Notes under the pieces: generated by a model
Told to the model about the DNA's origin: nothing
Databases searched by the model: none
Seen by the model: the letters and a program-made list of their open reading frames with translations, nothing else
Translations under genes and position numbers: made by a program
Shown here: positions 25,083-34,600 of the stretch, piece after piece
How the letters are laid out: each line of letters starts with the position of its first letter
How positions within the stretch are numbered: position 1 is the first letter of the stretch
DNA from: Nansenia antarctica
Lineage: Eukaryota; Chordata; Actinopteri; Argentiniformes; Microstomatidae
DNA length: 64,000 nucleotides
NCBI GenBank assembly: GCA_963989245.1
Contig: OZ022347.1
Span: forward strand, 1,692,427-1,756,426
Direction of reading: 5' to 3'

Positions 25083-25175
25083 TAGGAGGGGGCGTGGCTT
25101 AGCGATAGGAGGGGGCGTGGCTTAGCGATAGGTCCCTTATAAAGGCCGGGGCTGCAGGGAGATTTTTAAACCTTT

Positions 25176-25328
25176 TTAGCATTCAGCAGAAGCCTTTTTA
25201 TCCAAAGAGACTTACAACAAACACATTTGTCTAAGTAAGTGAATCACCTGTCCATCAGTCAGCATAAGGAACAGTCATCTATGCCAGGGGGGCATTGGCA
25301 GTTACAAAGAGAGAAGAAGTAAGTAAGT
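25176..25328 (-). mobile_element. SINE 3' part, reversed
   Basis: 'tagcattcagcagaagcctttttatccaaagagacttac' is the reversed tail shared by many fish SINEs. Related copies: 27758-27895 (+), 31866-32033 (-) and 55430-55622 (-). Confidence 0.65.
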
Positions 25329-25432
25329 AATGAATGAATGAATGAATGAATGGTCTTTATTGTCATTGCTACAGTACAGGTACCAAACAACGACATTTAG
25401 GAGGGGGGGCTCCCCTGGTGTTAGGAAAGAAA
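25329..25432 (-). mobile_element. LINE 3' end fragment
   Basis: (GAAT)n tail, then 'ggtctttattgtcattgcta' and 'gtaccaaacaacgacattta', ending near the poly-purine run. Same family as the LINE at 16277-19090. Confidence 0.8.
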
Positions 25433-25436
25433 GAAA

Positions 25437-25735
25437 AAAAGTAAAGCTTTATATTATAGCACCTTTCATTACAAGAAATGCAGCTCAAAGTGCTTTACAA
25501 CAGGAATAAGAACATGAAAGAAGGAAGAATTACTCTTTTTAATTACTCTTTTTAATTATTATTATTATTATTATTATTAAGTTATATAGTAGAGAAACTG
25601 TACAGCAGGGGGGTAGTTGAGGATGAGGAGGTCTTTAGGATGAGATGAGCCCCTCTCTACCTGATAGGGCTAGGCTACCTAGATAATAATAATATGTATA
25701 AAATAATAATAATAATAATTATTATTATTTAATTA
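25437..25735 (-). repeat. LINE-type tail with ATT/TAA microsatellites
   Basis: 'ctttatattatagcaccttt...cagctcaaagtgctttaca' is an L2-type reversed tail. ATT runs are at 25557-25580 and TAA runs at 25685-25735. Confidence 0.55.
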
Positions 25736-25779
25736 GCACAGCCTTTGGTCACACAGCCATTTGTACACATCGCTCAGAC

Positions 25780-26099
25780 GACGTCATCACACAGCGACTG
25801 TTTTGTGAAGGGCTGTGTTTGAAATGGCATACTAGCATACTGCATACTAGCATACTCAATGAGTATATACTGCATACTGCCTACTAAATTCATAATAAGT
25901 ATGCCAATACCAGCCGACCGAAAATCTAGTATACATTTCTCGCATACTCAAATTTCACATAATCTACAGTGTGAACGCACTGCATACTCTAAATCTACGT
26001 CACATCTAGTATGAGTAGTATGCTAGTACGCCATTCCGAACACAGCCAAGGAGTCACTCTTCTCACGTGACGTCATCACGCAGCGACTGTTTTGTGAAG
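25780..26099. mobile_element. MITE (25811-26047) between two 30-bp direct repeats
   Basis: Termini ggctgtgtttgaaatggcat and (reversed) ggctgtgttcggaatggcgt are inverted repeats with 'actagcatact' blocks inside. The host sequence acgtcatcacacagcgactg...tgaag is present at 25781-25810 and again at 26070-26099, longer than any normal target duplication. Confidence 0.75.
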
Positions 26100-26299
26100 G
26101 CTTCACTCGCCCTCTTTCTCGTCTGAAGAAGAAGAAGGGTGATTGATTGTAGTCTGTGTGTTGCCAGACTGGCAGGATGGTTTTGGGTGGATTCGGCGGT
26201 TTCTAGACTTGTTGGTCGGGCTGGAAATTGTCAATCCTATCTGGCAACCTTGGAGTGTAGAGTTATAGAGTATGCTGACGTCACTTACTGTATCAACAA

Positions 26300-26369
26300 G
26301 AACCCATAACAACAACCCGACTGCGCATGCGCAACATCGATGTTGATGACACATAGTTCATAGTACATG
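26300..26369 (+). promoter_or_regulatory. Possible RNF141 promoter / untranslated exon 1 with NRF1-type site
   Basis: The palindrome TGCGCATGCGCA at 26322-26333 is a perfect NRF1-type site, common in housekeeping promoters. A plausible donor (CATG|GTAAGC) follows at 26370. It lies 1.6 kb upstream of the RNF141 start exon on the same strand. The transcription start is not shown by sequence alone. Confidence 0.4.
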
Positions 26370-26439
26370 GTAAGCTTTTCATGTTTATTTACAAAATACT
26401 TCTATGTAGCTATGTTAGCGTTTAGAGACAACGTTTGAT

Positions 26440-26441
26440 CT

Positions 26442-26475
<34 letters not shown>
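26440..26475. repeat. (TTG)n microsatellite
   Basis: About ten TTG repeats with one interruption, downstream of the putative RNF141 first exon. A poly-G tract follows at 26599-26614. Confidence 0.85.
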
Positions 26476-26734
26476 AGTCTAACTAACTATGCGACATAGC
26501 AGCTGTGGTTGTTGGTTCATTTGATCACAACTGATAGAACTAACAGTACAGGACACTAAATATAAGTACAGTGTTAATTCATAGTTATCTAAAGAGCTAC
26601 GGGGGGGGGGGGGGGTCCTTTAAGGGTTTGGTTGAAAATATGATCTCCAATAAGTTGAAAGCCATTGTTAGGCTAGGTAGGGTTAGCACGCTACTGCTGC
26701 CCTGATGACGTCACCGCCCAGCCTGTCTGACGTC

Positions 26735-27175
26735 ATGAATGAATGAATGGTCTTTATTGTCATTTATACAGTACAGGTACCACAACGAAATTTAGGAGGG
26801 GGGGCTCCCCTGGTGCTAGGAAAAAGACTAAAAACAAGAAGGGAAAAGAGCTGGTTTACATAAATAAAGGCTATGTACACTATCCACTATACTATACTTC
26901 TATACTATACAATAAAACACTGTGCTGTACTCTATGCTATGCTATAAATATCCTAACTTTTTTTCCTATCTCTGAACCTTATGTACACATGGGTTGTCAT
27001 ATTGCACATAGTGTTATTGCACATTCATTAAAGTGTCGCAGTAGCAGATTGAGAATGTTCACAGTTGTGTTTCAGTATTGCACTTATGTTTACAATCTAG
27101 TAGCTGCCATCAAATCATCACGGGGTTCAGGTGGTGTTGGGGTGATCAGGGGTTCAGCGAGTCATCTTTCTGAAT
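26735..27175 (-). mobile_element. LINE 3' UTR, uninterrupted copy
   Basis: (GAAT)n tail at 26735, then the full reversed 3' UTR through 'gcacatagtgttattgcacat' to 'ctagtagctgccatcaaatc'. It serves as the empty-site reference for the BEL insertion. Confidence 0.85.
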
Positions 27176-27410
27176 AGGTGACAACATGAAGTCCTTTGAT
27201 GTGATTGTACATAAACCCCCTGCTCCTAAATATGTTGGAGACAGACAGTAGACATGTACTTTACCCCCAATAAAAAAGTCTTCATTCTACAGGCAGTTGA
27301 TCAAAGACTTATAAGCAGCCTTTTTAGCCTTGGCTGTAAACACCACCCAGATACATGTCACACCAGAATAACAGAGTTGTAATGCTTGCCACTTACAATT
27401 TCAGGATTAT
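27176..27410. other. Probable RNF141 intron, nothing recognised
   Basis: No exon or repeat end could be supported. Confidence 0.4.
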
Positions 27411-27710
27411 CTCTTACCACCTAGACCTAGGACACATCTCTTACCACCTAGACCTAGGACAGAGCCATTACAGGATGGAACTCTTTACCCAAGCATGTTA
27501 GTAAAACAAATTCTAGAGGCACTTTCAAGAAAACAATAAAAGAGCACTTAACTAACTCTGAATGAACAGTAGATGATTTATCTCGTTTGCTGATCTGTTG
27601 TATTTCATTTCATTTCATTTATTTTATTCCTTTCTTTTGTTATTATGATGTCTGTATGTATACAATGTTGACAATTGTCTGTATGTATACAATGTTTACT
27701 GCCCCCTTGT
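27411..27710 (+). mobile_element. LINE 3' end carrying two 27-bp units
   Basis: Two copies of ctcttaccacctagacctag..., then 'cagagccattacaggatgga' and the AT-rich 3' UTR, parallel to 7900-8130. It shows that the 27-bp repeat belongs to this LINE family. Confidence 0.75.
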
Positions 27711-27757
27711 ACTGTCTCTCCAGTGTCTATAAAAAGACAGTTTTTCTTCTATCACGA

Positions 27758-27895
27758 CGACTGCCAATGGCCCCGGGCCTGAGCTAGATTACTCTTCTTG
27801 CCAAGACTGGTGAACTGACGACTCACTTGTCAAACGTCTCGATTGTAAATCGCTTTGGAATAAGGCGTCTACTAAATGCCTGCTAAAAATGTAAA
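27758..27895 (+). mobile_element. SINE, forward copy
   Basis: 'gactgccaatggccccgggc' through 'gtaaatcgctttggaataag' and 'ctactaaatgcctgctaaa'. It is the reverse complement of 31866-32033. Confidence 0.7.
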
Positions 27896-28047
27896 TGTAA
27901 ATGCAAACAAACAAACGAACGTACAGTTGATTGATTGTTTTGTTTCCCTCTGAACCCAGCAGGTGAAGGACGTTGGTTCTGCGACCGCCGCCAGGCCCCT
28001 GTGCTGAATGAGGTCCGGTCCCGGAGCGGTCCAGTGAGGCTCTCAGC

Positions 28048-28175
28048 ATGGGCCAGGGCCCGGGGGTGATGGGCCGCCTGCCTGAGAAGCTGGTGAAGCA
28101 CGCCGGGCTGGTGCGTGACAGCGGCGCCCTCACCTACGACGAGTTCCTGGGCCGCGTGGCGGAGCTCAACGACGT
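28048..28175 (+). CDS. rnf141: RNF141 coding exon 1
   Basis: Starts [20 protein letters not shown] and ends AELNDV (phase 2), with a GTAAGA donor. The 5' UTR part of the exon probably begins after CCCAG near 27960. Confidence 0.93.
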
Positions 28176-31100
28176 GTAAGAGCCCCGGGCGCTTCTGTGA
28201 TATAAACCCCACAAAAAAAGTTCGGAAACGTTATTTTGGTTGATTAATCCTCCCCTTTAATACTGTAATACCAACGGAAGAATATTGCAGGGGATTTTGG
28301 CAATTTTTTGGGGGCCGCTACCCACACGTTTAGCTGTGTCGCTCATTCCACGAATGGATGATCCTTACGAGTTGTACCTCGTTGTAAAGGTGACTAATCA
28401 GGCTTTCCAACGATATAAAATACAATACCAATTGGTATTATTAAAGGGGAGGAAGAATCGACTGAAATAACGTTTCCAAACTTTTTTTGAGGAGTTTATA
28501 TATATTTTTCAAATATATTTAGTTTCCTTGAGAGTAGAACACGGAGCACTGCGACAACACAACATCCAACAAGACAGACAGATGCCCACAGCACAAGCTA
28601 AAATAAACAACAACAAAAAGAAAAACAAACAAACAAAAAACACAGAGGTGCTACCAGAGGGCAAGACAAACAAAATACATGTTTACAATATTCTGATCAA
28701 TATATAAATCGATATGTATTAATATCCGCAGTAGTGCGATCGGAAAAGTAATACATATTTTAACAAGCCTCATTCTCGCTGCCTATGAGGCGGCGTAGCT
28801 TGTATCTAAATTCTATCTCTTTTGCGTCTGCGTGGCCGTTATTAACTCCACTGCCTGCAAAACTGCCAACCTTCTTGACCGCGAAGTTGGCTTTAAGTCC
28901 GTAGTGAAAGAAACCAACACGTTACTCAATCCAGCAAGCACGATGTTCCTTCAAGCACCTAAAACTGTCCAGGTGCCAGGAAAAGCGGGAAACGCAAAAT
29001 GTCATCGGATGAAACACCATTGCCGGTGTTCTGTCAATGTCTGCTGCCTTGTCAATGTAGCTGCCTTGTCAATGTCTGCTGCCTTGTCAATGTAGCTGCC
29101 ATGTCAATGTCTGCTGCCTTGTCAATGTCTGCTGCCTTGTCAATGTCTGCTGCCTTTTCAATGTAGCTGCCTTGTCAATGTATGCTGCCTTGTCAATGTA
29201 TGCTGCCTTGTCAATGTCTGCTGCCTTTTCAATGTAGCTGCCATGTCAATGTCTGCTGCCTTGTCAATGTCTGCTGCCTTGTCAATGTCTGCTGCCTTGT
29301 CAATGTAGCTGCCTTGTCAATGTATGCTGCCTTGTCAATGTATGCTGCCTTGTAAATGTCTGCTGCCTTGTCAATGTAGCTGCCTTGTCAATGTAGCTGC
29401 CTTGTCAATGTATACTGCCTTGTCAATGTCTGCTGCCTTGTCAATGTATGCTGCCTTGTCAATGTCTGCTGCCTTGTCAATGTCTGCTGCCTTGTCAATG
29501 TAGCTGCCTTGTCAATGTAGCTGCCTTGTCAATGTCTGCTGCCTTGTCAATGTATACTGCCTTGTCAATGTAGCTGCCTTGTCAATGTAGCTGTCTTGTC
29601 AATGTATGCTGCCTTGTCAATGTAGCTGTCTTGTCAATGTCTGCTGCCTTGTCAATGTATGCTGCCTTGTCAATGTAGCTGCCTTGTCAATGTATACTGC
29701 CTTGTCAATGTAGCTGCCTTGTCAATGTATACTGCCTTGTCAATGTAGCTGCCTTCTCAAACAATCTATGTCCGCTGAGTAGGGGAGCCAAATTGAAATC
29801 TTGAAGCAATCCAAGGAATTAATCGTCCCCTACGGTTTTTGTGTGGCAATTCTGCAGAGTAGCAGAGCCTGCTTGACACAGGTATCATAGTCCAGTGTGA
29901 GGACACGCGCCATCATAAGACATGGGTCCCAGTGTAGCTGGTCACCCCAATCCTGGCTTCCCTCCCCTGGCTCCCCGTCCGCTCCCGTATTGATTTTAAT
30001 TTACTTTTGATTGTTTTTAAAGCACTGAACGTGCAGGCACCCCCGTACTTGGCTGACCTATTGTGCCACCACACCCCATCCAGAGCCCTTAGGTCAGCTG
30101 ACCAACTGCTTCTGGAGGTCCCCAGGACCAAACTAAAAACAAGAGGGTATAGAGCCTTCTTCAAAGCAGCCTATCTAAAAGGCTTTTAAAAAAACTAGCT
30201 AAAAAAAACATCTCTTCTCCCTGGCCTTTGACCTGAGGTGAGCCTGCCTCCCGGACAACTGCACTTTTGCACTTTTATTTGTATTGCACCTTGTTTTTAG
30301 TGTGTTTTATCTTTTTTATCTGTTAAGCACTTTGGGCGGCTGTTTGTCGTTGAACATTTGTGCCATATAAATAAACGTTACGTATTACTTCCTGGTTACC
30401 GCACAGCCTCCTTGTATGTTAGGAGCAGGACATAACAGAGGCCATCTTGTTATATGGGAAATTCAGCCCTGCTGCTCCAATTCGGTCCATTTGAGCATTT
30501 CAATTCAATACGAAGCTATGGTTCAAGGGTGCTTTATTTGTCACATGCACAGAAATACAAAGTAAAACATGCAGTGAGGGGCGCTTAGGTGGCTTAGGTT
30601 CGATTCCGGCCGGGGACATGTCCTGCATGTCATCCCTCCTCTCTCTCTCACCCATCCTTCCTGTCTAAATCTTCACTGTAACTGTCAATAAAAATGAAAA
30701 ATATGAGTGGGACTGCCCCACTCAGAAGAATTAGTGTTGTTCCGATACCGATACTAGTATCGGCATGGCCACCGATACGCACAAAAATGCTGGTATCGGT
30801 ATCGGCGAGTACTTAACAAAAACATACGTTTTTTTTTTTTTTTTTTTTTTACTTAAGTTTTACAAAAACTTTACGAGTTTTACAAAGGTTTTGAGCAGTG
30901 CCAGACTAAGTGTTAGCAATAATTTTACATCGAGGTGAGTATGCGGCTCAAAAAACATGTTTTTTTGTTTTGTTTTTTCAAACGCCGTGGTATCGGATCG
31001 GTACTCGGTATCGGCAAGTACTGCACGGTCAGGTATCGGTATCGGTTTCGGGATCAAAAAATGGTATCGGAACAATGCAGTGAAATGAAATGACCCTTGT

Positions 31101-32594
31101 CACTCAACACTGTGCCAGAGAAGAAAAGACAATAGTAACAATAAAAGACACAGGACGTAAGAGACACAAAGTGCTGAACATAAAGTGCTGTGCAGTAGCA
31201 ACAATGTTTTGTGAAATGTTTTGGATGTGTATGACTGTGTGGACCTCGTTGGTTTCCCACAGCTGTTGGATTGTTCCTGTCTGAACAAAACAACAACAGA
31301 ATAAAGCATTGTGTCCCTGGCGTCTGGAGAGTTGACATGTTTCTCTTCTCTGCTGGCAGGACGGCCCAGCTGGCTGCAGGCCAACAGAAGCACCTGCTGT
31401 TTGAAGTCCAGCCAGACTCTGACGCCTCGGCCCTGTGGAAGGTGGCGGTGAGGGTAGTGTGTACCAAGGTGAGAGAGACAGACAGACAGACAGGCAGGCA
31501 GGCAGGCAGGCAGACAGACAGACAGGGAAGGTGGCTGTCAGGGTAGTGTGCACCAAGGTGAGAGAGAGAGAGAGACAGGCAGGCAGGCAGACAGACAGAC
31601 AGACAGACAGGGAAGGTAGCTGTGAGGGTAGTGTGTACCAAGGTGAGAGAGACAGACAGGCAGACAGACAGACAGACAGACAGGGTGGCTGTGAGGGTAG
31701 TGTGTACCAAGGTGAGAGAGACAAACAGACAGACAGGCAGGCAGGCAGACAGGCAGACAGACAGGCAGACAGACAGGGTGGCTGTGAGGGTAGTGTGTAC
31801 CAAGGTGAGAGAGACAGACAGACAGACAGACAGCGGTGGTGGTGGTGGTGTGGATAGTGTGTACCAAGGTTATTATTACCAATTTTTGGCATTTAGCAGA
31901 CGCCTTATTCCAAAGCGACTTACAATCGATACATTTGACTAAGCAGGTGAATCATCAATCCACCAGTTGTAGCAGGAAGAGTAATCTAGCTCAGGCCCGG
32001 GGCCATTGGCAGTCTCAGTGATAGCCTCCCCTTTTGGCATGTGTGTGTGTGTGTCTTAGACTGGCAACACAGTGTTTTGTTGATGTCACCATGGTAACCC
32101 GGCGTCTCCTCTCGTTACCCTGGTATAACCCGGCGTATCCTCTCGTTACCATGGTAACCCGGCGCCTCCTCTCTGGCAGATCAACAAGGAGAGCGGGGTG
32201 GTGGAGGCCTCGCGCATCATGAACCTGTACCAGTTCATCCAGCTGTACCGGGACGTGACCAGCCAGGCCGCGGAGGTGCTGGCACCAGGGGGCGCCAGAG
32301 AGGCCGGGACCTCCGGACCGCTCTGCTCCGCTGACTCCTGCCAGGCCAGCATGTGGATGGGCAGGTGTGTGAGGGGGGGGTGGGTGTAGGTGTGTCTGTC
32401 TGTCTGTCTGTCTGTCTGGGGGGGGGGGGGGGGGGTGTAGGTGTGTCTGTCTGGGGGGGGGGGGGGGGGGGTGTGTAGGTGTGTCTGTCTGTCTGTCTGT
32501 CTGTCTGTCTGGGGGGGGGGTGTAGGTGTGTCTGTCTGTCTGGGGAGGGGGGGGTTGGTGTGGGTGTGTGTGTGTGTGTGTGTGTGTGGGTGAG

Positions 32595-32633
<39 letters not shown>

Positions 32634-34371
32634 AGGGGTGTAGGTGTGTCTGTCTGTGTGTCTGGGGGGGGGTGAGTGGGGGAGGGGTGTGTGTGTGTGT
32701 GTGTGGGGGGGGGGTTGGCCCTGTTGTGTGAGATGTGCCGTACTGATAAAGCTGCTGCCTCGCCTTGCAGAGTGAAGCAGCTGACAGATGAGGAGGAGTG
32801 TTGCATCTGCATGGACGGCCGTGCCGACCTCATCCTGCCCTGCGCCCACAGCTTCTGTCACAAGTGCATCGACAAGTGGTAGGAACACACTACTACACAC
32901 ACGTACTGGAACCAAACTACACACACACACACACACACACGTGCTGGAACAAACTACACACACACACACGTGCTGGAACAAAACTACACACACACACACA
33001 CACACGTGCTGGAACAAAACTACACACACACACACACACGTACTGGAACAAACTACTACACACACGTACTCTCTATGACCCAACACAGAGGAAGTACGCT
33101 GCCCCCTGCTGTTGGAAAGAGGAAGCGTTTCATCTTCTTTTGGCTCTCTATACAGTTTGGGATTTTGAAAATCAAACAATTACTATGAGGGTTAGTAGAT
33201 AAGTAGATGTTCTCGTGACTAGAAAGCCCAGCTGTGGAAATTCAAACAAGTTTGTTGTCGTAAGCTTGAGAGACTCCAGGCTTTGTTTTGTATCGGCACT
33301 GCTGTCCAAAAGCGGTTAATATAACGTTTGCATATCCACAGTATATGTACATCCACAGACAAATCTAATTAAATTGAAACACAGTCCTTTTTCTGGAGGG
33401 GTAATTACCTTAACACTAGAACAGCCGTGCCTTTTTTACTATAAGAGCCGCCTCGGCGGTCAAATGACCATAGACTTTACAATGTTCAAGCTGCTAGTTA
33501 CACCCAATGACCACTAGTTGGCCGCTTGTAAATTAGCCTGCTTCCTACACAGAAAAATGGCAAAATAGCTTCATACTAGCTTATCCTGATGTGATTTTGA
33601 AAATGTAAGGATACTGGGTGGTAGAACGCACATATCTAGGAAAAGTCATGAAAGGAGGGTCCTGAAATTTGATCGAGTGCAAAGATATACTTTTTTCCTT
33701 TACTCACAGGGTCAAATGACCCCTCATGGCTGATGTTCTCACATGAAAGTCCGAATCGAGACCCGGAGCAAGTGGATGAGTTTGCAACATTGTTGCATAA
33801 ATTATTTCTCTGATTTGCGTTCTCACAGCCCTTCATGTAAACGAAGTAACATACGCAATCGAAGCAACAGACGTGGTAGTAAAATAGAAAATTGCCCGTT
33901 CGTCCTTCTCTTATCCAGATCAACACGCGTGCGCTGTTGTTTTCCTATGGACAGACCTATGTCCTATTTCCTATGGACTTTCCTATGGAGTCCTATGGAC
34001 TCGATGTGTCGCTTCTAACCGGAGAGAAACCACCCTTTTCAAGCGGAGCATCCGTAGGTTCTTTGCTCCGGGAGCAACTTCGAATGCGCGTTCTCACAGC
34101 TCCAAACGACGCAGAGCAAAGCGAATTTTATCCTAAACTCCGATTCCAAGTGAAGCAAATGTTCTAGTGAGAACACACCCTGAGTGTTAACCGAATTAAC
34201 AGTTGTGTTTGTTTCCTCAGGAGCGGCCAGAGCAAAAACTGTCCCATCTGCCGCCTGCAGGTGACGGCCGCCAACGAGTCGTGGGTGATGTCGGACGCCC
34301 CGACGGAGGAGGACATCGCCGGCTACATCCTCAACCTGGCGGACGAGGCCGGACACCCGCACAGGCCCTAG
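28048..34371 (+). CDS. rnf141: RING finger protein 141
   Basis: Five coding exons in phase: 28048-28175, 31360-31468, 32180-32364, 32771-32878 and 34221-34371 (681 bases, 226 residues; human protein 230). It matches RNF141 in order: [16 protein letters not shown]...[65 protein letters not shown]; then the C3HC4 RING, CCICMDG...[13 protein letters not shown]...CPICR. The RING domain type acts as a ubiquitin ligase; the family is noted for testis expression in mammals. MGQ at the start fits N-myristoylation. It converges with AMPD3, as in human. All borders are GT-AG. Intron 4 splits the RING between Trp and Ser. Exon 2's donor is tandemly copied, with a stop in the read-through frame. Confidence 0.95.
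28209..28496. mobile_element. MITE with about 55-bp inverted repeats
   Basis: The left end (aaaaaaagttcggaaacgtt...ttaatcctcccctttaat) and right end (attaaaggggaggaagaat...aacgtttccaaacttttttt) are mirror copies. It lies in RNF141 intron 1. Confidence 0.85.
28497..29027. other. RNF141 intron 1, nothing recognised
   Basis: AT-rich, then ordinary sequence. No exon or element ends found. Confidence 0.4.
29028..29757. repeat. 17-18-bp minisatellite, about 40 copies
   Basis: Units tgtcaatgtctgctgcct and tgtcaatgtagctgcct alternate irregularly, giving a higher-order mosaic. It lies in RNF141 intron 1. Confidence 0.92.
29935..30375 (+). mobile_element. L2-like LINE 3' end
   Basis: The translation contains a [12 protein letters not shown]...APPYLADLL block and [19 protein letters not shown], the standard C-terminus of L2-type reverse transcriptases. 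The 3' UTR ends 'cactttgggcggctg...ccatataaataaacgtt'. Confidence 0.85.
30520..30575 (-). mobile_element. Short reversed LINE tail
   Basis: 'ggtgctttatttgtcacatgcacagaaatacaaag' is a typical reversed LINE terminus, abutting a SINE. Confidence 0.5.
30576..30730 (+). mobile_element. tRNA-derived SINE, copy 2
   Basis: The head is shortened between the A-box and B-box (gcttaggtggcttaggttcg). The body and 'tgagtgggactgccccactc' tail match 4055-4255. Confidence 0.78.
30733..31078. mobile_element. MITE with GTTCCGATACC inverted repeats
   Basis: Left end ttgttccgataccgatacta; right end, reversed, ttgttccgataccatttttt. 'ggtatcggtatcgg' motifs repeat inward on both sides. A poly-T/A centre is at 30830-30850. 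Confidence 0.8.
31360..31468 (+). CDS. rnf141: RNF141 coding exon 2
   Basis: [19 protein letters not shown] through [10 protein letters not shown]; acceptor CTGGCAG, donor GTGAGA. Its last about 30 bases and donor are repeated downstream. Confidence 0.93.
31441..31868 (+). repeat. Minisatellite made of the RNF141 exon 2 end and donor
   Basis: The exon end 'gtggcggtgagggtagtgtg' + 'taccaag', the donor GTGAGAGAG and a (GACA/GGCA)n run recur about six times (near 31441, 31530, 31613, 31685, 31778 and 31850). In the native frame, reading past the true donor meets a stop at 31544-31546. Confidence 0.88.
31866..32033 (-). mobile_element. SINE, reversed copy
   Basis: 'ttggcatttagcagacgcct...agcgacttacaatcg' through 'ggcccggggccattggcagt', reverse complement of 27758-27895. 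Confidence 0.7.
32085..32179 (+). repeat. Three-copy repeat of the exon 3 acceptor tract
   Basis: 'gttaccatggtaacccggcg' followed by 'cctcctctc' occurs three times, the last running into the true acceptor (CTCTCTGGCAG). Only the last copy has the AG acceptor. Each unit contains the hairpin ggttaccatggtaacc. Confidence 0.8.
32180..32364 (+). CDS. rnf141: RNF141 coding exon 3
   Basis: [19 protein letters not shown] through QASMWMGR. Acceptor CTGGCAG, donor GTGTGTGAG, phase 2. A TG/TCTG/G-tract microsatellite starts almost at the donor. Confidence 0.93.
32365..32735. repeat. TCTG, TG and G-tract microsatellite cluster
   Basis: The whole intron 3 of RNF141 between donor and the last 35 bases is (TGTC)n, (TG)n and long G runs. 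Confidence 0.95.
32771..32878 (+). CDS. rnf141: RNF141 coding exon 4, first RING half
   Basis: [19 protein letters not shown] through CHKCIDKW (phase 2), with a GTAGGA donor. It holds six of the eight RING ligands. Confidence 0.94.
32886..33066. repeat. CA microsatellite broken by 'cgtgctggaacaaactac'
   Basis: Five units of (CA)n plus a cgt(g/a)ctggaacaaa(a)ctac spacer, starting a few bases after the RNF141 exon 4 donor. Confidence 0.92.
33067..33409. other. RNF141 intron 4, nothing recognised
   Basis: No repeat or exon structure supported. Confidence 0.4.
33410..33730. mobile_element. piggyBac-like MITE, copy 1
   Basis: It starts TTAA then cactagaacagccgtgcc, which fits a TTAA target duplication followed by the piggyBac-type CACTAGAA terminus. 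'gcggtcaaatgaccatag' follows, and 'agggtcaaatgacccct' lies near the right end. A partial second copy is at about 48140-48450. Confidence 0.6.
34221..34371 (+). CDS. rnf141: RNF141 coding exon 5, RING end and stop
   Basis: [18 protein letters not shown] through DEAGHPHRP, stop TAG 34369-34371. Acceptor TTTCCTCAG. Confidence 0.94.
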
Positions 34372-34600
34372 AACACTGAGCTGAGCAGGGTTGCCAGATG
34401 GGCTGAGCAGGGTTGCCAGATAGGCTGGGACAACAACATTGAGCTGAGCAGGGTTGCCAGATGGGCTTGGGTAGAACACAACAACACTGAGCTGACCAGG
34501 GTTGCCAGATGGGCTGGGTTTTTGGGTGGATTTATTTAGCGGTTTTTAGACTGTGGTTAGGCTGGAAATGGTTAATCCCCTCTGGCAACCCTGACACTGA
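34372..34600 (+). repeat. RNF141 3' UTR with a gttgccagat repeat
   Basis: 'gagcagggttgccagatggg' recurs four to five times at 34381-34520, directly after the stop codon. The same 'ctggcaaccct' motif, reversed, occurs at 34582 and near 26240. Confidence 0.7.

Larger units (their letters stand above)
21604..25135 (-). mobile_element. DNA element with inverted repeats, encoding an XPG-like/CXC protein
   Basis: Outer ends: acctatagctaagccacgcccc (left) and ggggcgtggcttagcgataggt (right) are inverted repeats. Inner ends: about 155-bp inverted repeats at 21991-22143 and 24924-25082 share blocks such as ttggtgatacaagcacc. The minus strand between them encodes a 670-residue protein. A LINE tail (22545-22617) is inserted downstream of the ORF. 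Target duplication not established. Superfamily uncertain; Academ transposons are known to carry XPG-type nucleases and are one candidate. Confidence 0.6.

Noticed and set aside
31054..31892. Cys/Leu/Ser-rich minus-strand frames
   Set aside because: Antisense of the RNF141 exon 2 donor array.
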